Part shown: positions 30,401-42,320 of the stretch, piece after piece | How positions within the stretch are numbered: position 1 is the first letter of the stretch | Layout: the number at the start of each line of letters is the position of its first letter | NCBI RefSeq assembly: GCF_038502225.1 | Contig: NC_091300.1 | Location: forward strand, 50,459,668 to 50,523,667 | Reading direction: 5' to 3' | DNA length: 64,000 nt | Origin: Cherax quadricarinatus | Taxonomy: Eukaryota; Arthropoda; Malacostraca; Decapoda; Parastacidae | Notes under the pieces: model-generated | What the model was told of the DNA's origin: nothing | Seen by the model: the letters and a program-made list of their open reading frames with translations, nothing else | The model's database searches: none | Program-made: the position numbers and the translations under genes

Positions 30401-31560
30401 TATAGTTTCAGCGAGAAATTTGTTGCAGTATTGTTGAGAAGGATTGAGAGAAGATATGTCACGTGTTAATTTCTCTCAGTCAGTGTTCTCTCATGTTCGT
30501 GTATATCTTAGTGTCGATTTTTGCACAGAAAAGTGACATTTGCTAGTGCAAGCTATGTTGTAACTGCAGTGTGGGTGTGTGCAGTTTTCTGTGTGTCCCT
30601 ATGTGTGGTCTGAGCCCAGGTGTGTGTGTAGACCACAGTGTGGTATGAACCCAGACCATTGGTAACACCTTTGTATTACATGTCACCATGTTGTGACCCT
30701 TCGACGACTGACACTAGCCAGTCCAGGCAACAGTTACAAGTGTCGAGCCCCCATGTATAGATAGTTCTCGTGCTCGCTGTTTGTAGACATCATGCCTGAG
30801 TCGTACCTGCTGTGACTCACCGTTGAGACTCGTTTCACGCCACCTCCTGACTGTCAAAGTGCAGTTATATGTAGAAAACCAGTCTGAGGACACTTAGACT
30901 AACCTCTGCTATGACTTGAACTCTGTTGAGAGAATGACATTGTCAAATCGTAGTAGCCCTGTTGGCAGTCAACTGTCTGAATCCTGTCACAGTATCAGTG
31001 AGCAGCCTGCACAAAGATGATGTCACTTTGACTGCTAGCCCGCTCACTCCAGTAGGGGTGTATGCTGCTATGACTCCAAGATGATGCACCTGAGTCGTCT
31101 TAGCCACGATTCATGCCCGCTGGCACCACTAAGCTATGTTATGCATTCCCAGTAGTGACTGCCCAGTGACAGTACCAGTCGAGAAATGTCCACCTGAGTC
31201 GCTTGCCAAAAGAAGTCCCACATCACACGAGGGCATCAGCAGGTTGTGCCCCAGGTTGAGGAGACCATACCCTGTTATGTCACAGCTCAACCACAGCAAT
31301 GTCTCCTGTGCTGTAGTATCTGTTCAAATGAAGGAAGGCGTGCAGTGACACCCGCCGAGGCTCACTGCCTTGGACCACAATGTTAGCACATCTCGTCCTT
31401 TTCTTTTTCTTCCCTCCCAGTAGGAGGTTTTTGTGTCCCTGTCCACATGTATATATATTTTTATTCTGTGTTCTGTGCCCAGTTCCTGAGACAGAGAGAC
31501 CAAGTTTTTTCTTACAGTTAATCATAATCGAGGACAACCATGGGTAGGTGGCTGAGCGAT
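30401..31560. other. Non-coding interval within the LTR-like pair
   Basis: GC-balanced sequence with no frame beyond about 85 codons and no recognised domain. It includes a pyrimidine-rich run (ccttttctttttcttccctccc near 31397). Confidence 0.45.
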
Positions 31561-31859
31561 GTATGCCCAGTTGGGTTCAAATTTTGTGGCACTGTGGTGC
31601 TGCCATCTATAGGCTTCAGCCCACTCCAGACTTACCTTGTCTCACTCAGGCAGTTGACATCACTCACTAAACAAGGTCTACTCTGTCACTCTCTACATGG
31701 CATGGCCCTCCTGTGCCAGGGCACTTAAACACACTTCCTTTGTACCAAGAACTCAAATAAAGTGATGTCACCTCTGAAGCCTTATCACTGACCCTGCTTG
31801 GATAAGCACCCAAGTCATTATGATATATATATTTATGTATAGAGTTTGGTGCTCCAGCA

Positions 31860-32640
31860 CCAAACCCTGGTGCAGCGCTGGCTTACAAACAGTCAAGCTG
31901 GGATGGCCCCATCGCTGAAAAGGTGCTTACCAACATGCTCAGGGCTGCAACATCAGACAGGGAGACTGCCCGTCTCCAAGCTATGAGCGCACCTCACTCC
32001 AGGGACTTCCTCCCAACAATTCCTATATCGGCAATGGGAACGCGCCGCGACCCTAAGAACCTACGTATTCCAGTGGCTCTGCGCCTTGCTGCCCCAATTC
32101 ACACGGAATATACGTGTATTTGTGGTGATGCACAAGCCGACCAATATGGTCTACATGGTTTTAATTGTTCCAAAACCAAGGGCTGGCATGCACGACACAA
32201 TGAGGTCAATGACATCATAAAGAGAACCCTTGCTACAGCCGGATGCCCAGCCGAGAGAGAGCCCCGATCACTAGCAGTCAACAATATCCACAACCCAGCA
32301 AACCTCCCTGATGGGATCACCATCTATCCTTGGAAGAATGGCAAGCTCTTAGCATGGGACTATACCTGTGTATCTTCACTGGCTGACACCTATATCCATC
32401 AGTGTCGGGCGACAGAGAGGAGTTGCTGACCACAGAGAGGAATACAAAATCGGCAAGTACAGGGACATAAGCCAACAGTATAAATTTGTCCCAGTGAGAT
32501 CAGAGACCTTGAGATCATGGGTAAAACATGCCACTTGTTTCCTTAAACAACTGGGTTCCAGACTCATCGACACCCCCAGGGACCCAAGGGCAGCCACTTT
32601 CATGTTCCCGTACTTCAGCATAGCCATCTAGAGGGGAAAT
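31860..32640 (+). pseudogene. LINE C-terminal domain with CxC-H-C motif and PD-(D/E)XK-like core
   Basis: The plus frame 31923-32429 encodes RLQAMSAPHSRDFLPTIPIS, then YTCICGDAQADQYGLHGFNC (a zinc-type C-x-C..H..C cluster), RHNEVNDIIKRTLATAGCPAEREP and LPDGITIYPWKNGKLLAWDYTC. After a frameshift near 32410, EEYKIGKYRDISQQYKFVPVRSETLRSW and PRDPRAATFMFPYFSIAI continue. This arrangement matches the C-terminal tail that follows the RT in some metazoan non-LTR elements. PDG, WD.T and K..KY fit a restriction-like nuclease core; that is inference. The RT itself is absent. Confidence 0.5.
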
Positions 32641-32921
32641 GCATGCTGAATATTGGGCTCACGTCCGGCTTCGGAGGAGCTGGAGGAGATTCATAACCAT
32701 TGATATATTGTACCAATGTACTCATGTTTGTGTTTTCTATCAATGTAATCTGTCTATTAATAAAGCACATATATAATATAAATTACAGGGGGCGGTAGGA
32801 GAAGAAAATATTAAAACAGCTCCGGGGAGAACCTTGAGTTTTCCCTGAGGTACGTTTATTGTCTTCTCTGAGGATGAGGGTCCCCAGTAAAGTTCTATAG
32901 GTGGTACCTCTCTATATTTTA

Positions 32922-33760
<839 letters not shown>

Positions 33761-34090
33761 CTAGGATGATCGCACATGTGCACCCATTCCTAAATGAACC
33801 CCCATACCTACTTCCTTACTACTGATGTTGTAGCCGATTGGGTTATACATACCATGATGTTCAGTTTGCGACCTTCCACCCCAGTGGGTGATTGCAAGAG
33901 CTGACATGGTTAAAGAGTACATTCGACACCTGGACCGTCCTGATTGAGTACTCTTGTTGGGATAATCTAGTTTCCAGAGATGTCGAATGCAGTCTTTAAC
34001 CATGTCAGCTCTTGCAATCACCCACCGGGGTGGGCGGCCGCCCAGCCCGAATCACACAGTTCTCAGCCACAATAGTCGACCTCATACTTT
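33761..34090. mobile_element. PLE GIY-YIG 3'-end fragment in inverted arms
   Basis: The left part, 33868-33918 (ccaccccagtgggtgattgc, aagagctgacatggttaaag), is the reverse complement of 33998-34036 (tttaaccatgtcagctcttg, caatcacccaccggggtggg). The plus-arm sequence corresponds to the NHVSSCNHPPGWAA-type end of a PLE GIY-YIG domain, as also seen at 61590-61640. The arms again point 3' outward. The fragment is otherwise non-coding. Confidence 0.5.
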
Positions 34091-34375
34091 GTAACCGATC
34101 TGATAACATTAGTCATTCGGGCGTCATTACCAACGTAATGTGGTAATGATGTCTGATGCATTTATTGCGCCAGAAAAAAATCATTTGGGAATGGATAGGC
34201 CTACACAGTCCAAAATCACTGACCGGATTAGTTCAAAAATAAGTGATCCACTGACTGGATTCATCCAATGACTGGATTCATAAGCTGACAGGGTTTCTAG
34301 GTGCCCTTAAAACCCAATCGGATTATTTGAAAAATAAGGTATCCTCTGACCGGATTCATAAGCTGAATCATAAGC
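34091..34375. other. Intergenic with a short imperfect repeat
   Basis: Contains three or four imperfect copies of 'ctgaccggattcataagctga' and 'tccactgactggattcat' between 34215 and 34372. No gene seen. Confidence 0.4.
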
Positions 34376-34990
34376 GATTTGAACAGAATCATCATCTTCA
34401 AATCGCTTGTTCTCTCTAGGCTGGAATACTGCTGTACATTAACTGCCTTCCCCCTCAAGACAAGCGAAATTGCTGACCTGGAGAGTGCACAGAAAGCTAT
34501 CACGGAACATATAAGTACGATAAGAAACGTAAATTACTGGGAACGATTGAAGTTCCTTGATTTGTATTTCCTGGAACGCAGGCGAGAGAGATGCATGATA
34601 ATGTACACGTGGGAAATCCTAAAAAATGCACGAAAATCACTCCCTATGAAGGCAAAAGTCTCGGCAGGAGATGCAACATTCTTCCAATAAAAAGCAAAGG
34701 CTCCACGAGTACATTGAAACACAACACAGTAAGTGTCAGGGGCCCAAGACTGTTCAACTGCCTCCCAGCATACATAAGGGCGATTACCAAGAGACCCCTG
34801 GCTGTCTTCAAGAAGGCACTGGACAGACACCTGTAGTCAATACCTGACCAGCCTGGCTGTGGTTCGTATGTCAGTTTGCGTGTGGCCAACAGTAAGAGCC
34901 TGGTTGATGAAACCCTGATCCACCACGAGGCCTGGTCTCAGGCCAAGCCGCGGGGGCGTTGACTCCCGAAACCCTCTCCAGGTATGCTTC
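34376..34990 (+). pseudogene. LINE RT C-terminus and 3' UTR fragment
   Basis: Frame 34379-34690 encodes IIIFKSLVLSRLEYCCTLTAFPL, SAQKAITEHISTIRNVNYWERLKFLDLYFLERRRERCMIMYTWEIL, then (next frame) TLKHNTVSVRGPRLFNCLPAYIRAITKRPLAVFKKALDRHL to 34836. This is the C-terminal domain that follows LINE RTs. The 3' UTR ends in the ctccaggt-type block at 34975-34983. It is the same family as 12672-12955, which is in reverse orientation. Confidence 0.7.
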
Positions 34991-35405
34991 AGATATAACA
35001 CCTCCCTAATTAATCTGATGAAATACATGAGAACTGAAATATCGCTAGGGAATCTCATAGGCTTGCAAAAGGCCTTCGATACAATCAACCACAATATATT
35101 ATGTACGAAAGAACAACCTATAGACATAGGTTCTGTAGACTAGTTTAAGTCCTATCTGAGCAACAGTAAACAAATTATCAAGATCAACAACACAGAATCA
35201 GAATCCCTGCCAATAGCATGTGGGTTTCCCCAAGATAGTATTCTGGTTCTCTTATTAATCCTATGTTATGTAAATGACATGCCCATTAGTGTCAAGTGTC
35301 TGGTGCATACAGAAGACACTGCTCTGTTAGTGTCAGGTCAAGACCCACGAGATATGGCTTATGTACTCTCACTAGAACTAGAGTACGTTGCCACAATAAA
35401 ATGTC
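34991..35405 (+). pseudogene. LINE reverse-transcriptase fragment
   Basis: Plus-strand reading shows LMKYMRTEISLG, KAFDTINHNILC (motif A), FKSYLSNSKQIIKINNTESESLPIACGFPQDSIL (motif B region), LCYVNDMPISVKCLVHTEDTALLVSG (motif C, with HTEDT in place of YADDT). Several substitutions and stops show it is dead. L2/CR1-like group. Confidence 0.55.
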
Positions 35406-36225
35406 GCATTAGTTGTACTTGTGTCCAAAATTTTACCTAACATATTGTCGGTAATTCTACCAACATTATTAAACATATTCTATCATGTAAGTAATTATAT
35501 AAATTATTAAAAAATAGAGCTGTGATTATTTCATTTTAAGCTGTGATATATCTATTTAATAATACGTATTGAATACACATTGATTATACTTGTTTTGGTA
35601 GCATCAGTGTTAATTTTTAGTATATAACAATTGACTCGTTAATAATCTCATGCGATGTTTGAAGTGATAATTCAATATCTCTAGTGAGGAATAAATATTC
35701 TTTAATACAATATAATAAAATATTCTCAGTGTTTGTATCCTAGTAATGTTGCAATCAAAGGTGAAATTCGTAATGGGGTGGGAGTTTTTAGCAATGCTAA
35801 TTACGTGTGAATTAACATATCCCTGTGTACAGAGGTTTATTCTCAATGTTAAAGTTGTTTGGTGTTAATACAAACTTAGCAGTGTTGATAAAGGAAGTCC
35901 TGTCTTCAGCGCTGGCAAACAGTAAACATGCGCCGTCAATTAGGTGTAATATTGGTGCTTTCACCTTATCCTTTCCGACGCAAATATGAAGGAATGTTTA
36001 GTGTTTTCTTTAATATTGCGAATAATTCTTCCACATTCGCATTTACATTTTTTTATTCTGTTTCTATGTGTAGGATATATATGTTGGTTATAACTGTCCA
36101 TATTTTTTAAAGGGATGGACCGGTAAGCCTTGGAGGTTTTGGTCAGATGACCAAAAGCTCCAACGGCGGGTCATCATATGACTAAGACCCGCGTCAGGAA
36201 ACACTTGTCCTTTTTCCTGACGAAC
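35406..36225. other. AT-rich stretch with a short PLE-repeat relic and a hairpin
   Basis: 35435-35470 (ttacctaacatattgtcggt, then accaacattatt) is a degenerate piece of the F1-type 3' end. At 36193-36222 gtcaggaaa..ttttcctgac forms a hairpin just before the telomere-like tract. Otherwise no gene is recognised; the 60-codon frame at 35928 is unconvincing. Confidence 0.4.
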
Positions 36226-36267
36226 CTTACCTAACTTAACCTAACCTAACCTAACCTAACATAACCT
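36226..36267 (-). repeat. Short interstitial (TTAGG)n-like tract
   Basis: About eight CCTAA or near-CCTAA units (cttacctaacttaacctaac, then ctaacctaacctaacataac). TTAGG is the usual arthropod telomere repeat; here it is short and internal. Confidence 0.7.
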
Positions 36268-36418
36268 CTTTCTATGTGTAACCATATTTAGTGTTCATAG
36301 TTCTCAGGGTTTCCTGAAACACTAAGTCTGGCTTGACTTATCTTTACACCCAACAAGTTCCGCTAATTGCTGTCGTAATTTAGGATTGTTTAGGAGCCTG
36401 AATATAGTTTAGTAACCT

Positions 36419-39400
36419 GAGGATGTGTTAGAACCCTGAAGATGGATTAGAACCCTAAGGATGGGATTGGAACCTGAGGATGTGTTAGAAACCTGAGGAT
36501 GGTTTAGGAACCTGAGGGTGGTTTAGGAACCTGAGGGTGGTTTAGGAACCTGAGGGTGGTTTAGGAACCTGAGGGTGGTTTAGGAACCTGAGGGTGGTTC
36601 AGGAACCTGAGGGTGGTTTAGGAACCTAAGGGTGGTTTAAGAACCTGAGGGTGGTTTAGGAACCTGAGGATGGTTTAAGAACCTGAGGGTGGTTTAGGAA
36701 CCTGAGGGTGGTTTAGGAACCTGAGGGTGGTTTAATAACCTGAGGGTGGTTTAGGAACCTGAGGGTGGTTTAGGAACCTGAGGGTGGTTTAGGAACCTGA
36801 GGGTGGTTTAGGAACCTGAGGGTGGTTTAGGAACCTGAGGGTGGTTTAGGAACCTGAGGGTGGTTTAGGAACCTGAGGGTGGTTTAGGAACCTGAGGGTG
36901 GTTTAGAAACCTGAGGGTGGTTTAGGAACCTGAGGGTGGTTTAGGAACCTGAGGGTGGTTTAAGAACCTGAGGGTGGTTTAGGAACCTGAGGGTGGTTTA
37001 GGAACCTGAGGGTGGTTTAGGAACCTAAGGGTGGTTTAAGAACCTGAGGGTGGTTTAGGAACCTGAGGATGGTTTAAGAACCTGAGGGTGGTTTAGGAAC
37101 CTGAGGGTGGTTTAGGAACCTGAGGGTGGTTTAGGAACCTGAGGGTGGTTTAGGAACCTGAGGGTGGTTTAGGAACCTGAGGGTGGTTTAGGAACCTGAG
37201 GGTGGTTTAGGAACCTGAGGGTGGTTTAGGAACCTGAGGGTGGTTTAAGAACCTGAGGGTGGTTTAGGAACCTGAGGGTGGTTTAGGAACCTGAGGGTGG
37301 TTTAGGAACCTAAGGGTGGTTTAAGAACCTGAAGGTGGTTTAGGAACCTGAGGATGGTTTAAGAACCTGAGGGTGGTTTAGGAACCTGAGGGTGGTTTAG
37401 GAACCTGAGGGTGGTTTAGGAACCTGAGGGTGGTTTAGGAACCTGAGGGTGGTTTAGGAACCTGAGGGTGGTTTAGGAACCTGAGGGTGGTTTAGGAACC
37501 TAAGGGTGGTTTAAGAACCTGAGGGTGGTTTAGGAACCTGAGGATGGTTTAAGAACCTAAGGGTGGTTTAGGAACCTGAGGGTGGTTTAGGAACCTGAGG
37601 GTGGTTTAGGAACCTAAGGGTGGTTTAAGAACCTGAGGGTGGTTTAAGAACCTGAGGATGGTTTAAGAACCTGAGGGTGGTTTAGGAACCTGAGGGTGGT
37701 TTAGGAACCTGAGGATGATTTAGGAACCTGAAGGTGGTTTAGGAACCTGAGGATGATTTAGGAACCTGAGGGTGGTTTAGGAACCTGAGGATGATTTAGG
37801 AACCTGAAGGTGGTTTAGGAACCTGAGGATGATTTAGGAACCTGAAAGTGGTTTAAGAACCTGAGGGTGGTTTAAGAACCTGAGGGTGGTTTAGGAACCT
37901 GAGGGTGGTTTAAGAACCTGAGGGTGGTTTAAGAACCTGAGGGTGGTTTTGGAACCTGAGGGTGGTTTAGGAACCTGAGGGTGGTTTAAGAACCTGAGGG
38001 TGGTTTAGGAACCTGAGGGTGGTTTAGGAACCTGAGAGTGGTTTAGGAACCTGAGGGTGGTTTAGGAACTTGAGGATGATTTAGGAACCTGAAGGTGGTT
38101 TAGGAACCTGAGGATGATTTAGGAACCTGAGGATGGTTTAGGAACCTGAGGATGATTTAGGAACCTGAAAGTGGTTTAGGAACCTGAGGATGATTTAGGA
38201 ACCTGAGGGTGGTTTAGGAACCTGAGGATGATTTAGGAACCTGAAGGTGGTTTAGGAACCTGAGGATGATTTAGGAACCTGAGGGTGGTTTAAGAACCTG
38301 AGGGTGGTTTAGGAACCTGAGGATGGTTTAAGAACCTGAGGGTGGTTTAGGAACCTGAGGGTGGTTTAGGAACCTGAGGGTGGTTTAATAACCTGAGGGT
38401 GGTTTAGGAACCTGAGGGTGGTTTAGGAACCTGAGGGTGGTTTAGGAACCTGAGGGTGGTTTAGGAACCTGAGGGTGGTTTAGGAACCTGAGGGTGGTTT
38501 AGGAACCTGAGGGTGGTTTAGGAACCTGAGGGTGGTTTAGGAACCTGAGGGTGGTTTAGAAACCTGAGGGTGGTTTAGGAACCTGAGGGTGGTTTAGGAA
38601 CCTGAGGGTGGTTTAAGAACCTGAGGGTGGTTTAGGAACCTGAGGGTGGTTTAGGAACCTGAGGGTGGTTTAGGAACCTAAGGGTGGTTTAAGAACCTGA
38701 GGGTGGTTTAGGAACCTGAGGATGGTTTAAGAACCTGAGGGTGGTTTAGGAACCTGAGGGTGGTTTAGGAACCTGAGGGTGGTTTAGGAACCTTGGTTTA
38801 GGAACCTGAGGGTGGTTTAGGAACCTGAGGGTGGTTTAGGAACCTGAGGGTGGTTTAGGAACCTGAGGGTGGTTTAAGAACCTGAGGGTGGTTTAGGAAC
38901 CTGAGGGTGGTTTAGGAACCTGAGGGTGGTTTAGGAACCTAAGGGTGGTTTAAGAACCTGAAGGTGGTTTAGGAACCTGAGGATGGTTTAAGAACCTGAG
39001 GGTGGTTTAGGAACCTGAGGGTGGTTTAGGAACCTGAGGGTGGTTTAGGAACCTGAGGGTGGTTTAGGAACCTGAGGGTGGTTTAGGAACCTGAGGGTGG
39101 TTTAGGAACCTGAGGGTGGTTTAGGAACCTAAGGGTGGTTTAAGAACCTGAGGGTGGTTTAGGAACCTGAGGATGGTTTAAGAACCTAAGGGTGGTTTAG
39201 GAACCTGAGGGTGGTTTAGGAACCTGAGGGTGGTTTAGGAACCTAAGGGTGGTTTAAGAACCTGAGGGTGGTTTAAGAACCTGAGGATGGTTTAAGAACC
39301 TGAGGGTGGTTTAGGAACCTGAGGGTGGTTTAGGAACCTGAGGATGATTTAGGAACCTGAAGGTGGTTTAGGAACCTGAGGATGATTTAGGAACCTGAGG

Positions 39401-41405
39401 GTGGTTTAGGAACCTGAGGATGATTTAGGAACCTGAAGGTGGTTTAGGAACCTGAGGATGATTTAGGAACCTGAAAGTGGTTTAAGAACCTGAGGGTGGT
39501 TTAGGAACCTGAGGGTGGTTTAGGAACCTGAGGGTGGTTTAAGAACCTGAGGGTGGTTTAAGAACCTGAGGGTGGTTTTGGAACCTGAGGGTGGTTTAGG
39601 AACCTGAGGGTGGTTTAAGAACCTGAGGGTGGTTTAGGAACCTGAGGGTGGTTTAGGAACCTGAGAGTGGTTTAGGAACCTGAGGGTGGTTTAGGAACTT
39701 GAGGATGATTTAGGAACCTGAAGGTGGTTTAGGAACCTGAGGATGATTTAGGAACCTGAGGATGGTTTAGGAACCTGAGGATGATTTAGGAACCTGAAAG
39801 TGGTTTAGGAACCTGAGGATGATTTAGGAACCTGAGGGTGGTTTAGGAACCTGAGGATGATTTAGGAACCTGAAGGTGGTTTAGGAACCTGAGGATGATT
39901 TAGGAACCTGAGGGTGGTTTAAGAACCTGAGGGTGGTTTAGGAACCTGAGGGTGGTTTAGGAACCTGAGGGTGGTTTAGGAACCTGAAGGTGGTTTAGGA
40001 ACCTGAGGATGATTTAGGAACCTGAGGGTGGTTTAGGAACCTGAGGATGATTTAGGAACCTGAGGATGATTTAGGAACCTGAAGGTGGTTTAGGAACCTG
40101 AGGATGATTTAGGAACCTGAAGGTGGTTTAGGAACCTGAGGATGGTTTAGGAACCTGAGGATGATTTAGGAACCTGAAGGTGGTTTAGGAACCTGAGGAT
40201 GATTTAGGAACCTGAGGGTGGTTTAGGAACCTGATGGTGGTTTAGGAACCTGAGGGTGGTTTAGGAACCTGAGGGTGGTTTAGGAACCTGAGGGTGGTTT
40301 AGGAACCTGAGGGTGGTTTAGGAACCTGAGGATGATTTAGGAACCTGAGGGTGGTTTAGGAACCTGAGGATGATTTAGGAACCTGAAGGTGGTTTAGGAA
40401 CCTGAGGATGATTTAGGAACCTGAGGGTGGTTTAGGAACCTGATGGTGGTTTAGGAACCTGAGGGTGGTTTAGGAACCTGAGGATGATTTAGGAACCTGA
40501 GGGTGGTTTAGGAACCTGAGGATGATTTAGGAACCTGAGGGTGGTTTAGGAACCTGAGTGTGGTTTAGGAACCTGAGGGTGGTTTAGGAACCTGAGGGTG
40601 GTTTAGGAACCTGAGGGTGGTTTAGGAACCTGAGGATGATTTAGGAACCTGAAGGTGGTTTAGGAACCTGAGGATGATTTAGGAACCTGAGGGTGGTTTA
40701 GGAACCTGAGGATGATTTAGGAACCTGAAGGTGGTTTAGGAACCTGAGGGTGGTTTAGGAACCTGAGGATGATTTAGGAACCTGAAGGTGGTTTAGGAAC
40801 CTGAGGGTGGTTTAGGAACCTGAAGATGATTTAGGAACCTGAAGGTGGTTTAGGAACCTGAGGATGATTTAGGAACCTGAGGGTGGTTTAGGAACCTGAG
40901 GATGATTTAGGAACCTGAAGGTGGTTTAGGAACCTGAGGATGATTTAGGAACCTGAGGGTGGTTTAGGAACCTGATGGTGGTTTAGGAACCTGAGGGTGG
41001 TTTAGGAACCTGAGGATGATTTAGGAACCTGAGGGTGGTTTAGGAACCTGAGGATGATTTAGGAACCTGAGGGTGGTTTAGGAACCTGATGGTGGTTTAG
41101 GAACCTGAGGGTGGTTTAGGAACCTGAGGATGATTTAGGAACCTGAGGGTGGTTTAGGAACCTGAAGGTGGTTTAGGAACCTGAGGGTGGTATAGGAACC
41201 TGAGGATAGTTTAGGAACCTGAGGGTGGTTTAGGAACCTGAGGATAGTTTAGGAACCTGAGGGTGGTTTAGGAACCTGAGGGTGGTTTAGGAACCTGAGG
41301 GTGGTATAGGAACCTGAGGATAGTTTAGGAACCTGAGGGTGGTTTAAGAACCTGAGGGTGGTTTAAGAACCTGAGGGTGGTTTAGGAACCTGAGGATGGT
41401 TTAGA
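36419..41405 (+). repeat. 5-kb minisatellite, 19-bp unit, about 260 copies
   Basis: The unit gtggtttaggaacctgagg repeats without interruption for about 4.99 kb. Variants (gatgattt, gaaggtgg, taagaacc, ttttgg, aacttgag) recur in the same order, giving a higher-order repeat. For example, tttaataacc occurs at 36731 and 38384 (1,653 bases, 87 units apart), and ttttggaacc at about 37947 and 39576 (1,629 apart). A 24-base deletion near 38791 explains the difference. The first few units (36419-36500) are more diverged. No open frame crosses it. Confidence 0.95.
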
Positions 41406-41912
41406 AATTGCTGCTTAACTATATTAAAATATTATTTCCAACAACATATTAAATTTTGTTTCAGATTCTAATAACAATTTGGTCTACATAATTAGCATAA
41501 TAGGAAGATGTAGAGGAGGAGGAGGAAATGAAAGAGCAGGAAGAGCAGGAGTAGGAGAAAGAAGGCGGAAAATAATTAGGATAATAACCTAGTTTGGAGG
41601 GGTATCGACTGGGTGTCCAAGAATCTGACTCCCCACTACCCTGCACCTCGCCTCTCCACACGGTTCCCCATCTCTCCCTCCCCCACCAGGTGGGGGGAAG
41701 GAAGCAGAGATTCTCTCCCTCCTTCTCCCCGGGTTCGTGAATCTTCCACTCCCGTCGGGTACCTAACTCATCATCCAACCCCAGCCACTGCCCCGCCTCT
41801 CCACGACCCACATATCATTTTTTTTCTATTTCCCTAGAGTCCAGCTTATTCTGTCTGAAGAAAGTCATACCCAGTAGTAATCATCACGTCTGTATAATCC
41901 ATCTGGCATTCA
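41406..41912. other. Intergenic, nothing recognised
   Basis: A purine-rich run (gaggaggaggaaatgaaaga) at about 41513 and GC-rich sequence. Frames of 74-116 codons on both strands look like composition effects. Confidence 0.4.
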
Positions 41913-42230
<318 letters not shown>

Positions 42231-42320
42231 TTCTCAACGGGACAGTCAGCAAGACACTATTGGAGCAAGCGTGCCACAGGGGGCCATTGCTAGGGAATGT
42301 CTACTTCAGTGGCCTTCATC

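Larger units (their letters stand above)
26544..31825 (+). mobile_element. Candidate LTR-like element (two related about 260-bp repeats)
   Basis: A repeat beginning gtatgcccagt..ggttca and containing gtgctgccatctatagg, caaggtctactc and AATAAAGT occurs at 26544-26665 plus 29437-29573 (split by CR1-E) and again at 31561-31825 in the same orientation. The interval 29574-31560 between them is about 2 kb, without RT, protease or integrase frames. It could be a non-autonomous LTR retrotransposon, or simply two dispersed repeats. I see no clear primer-binding site or polypurine tract. Confidence 0.35.
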
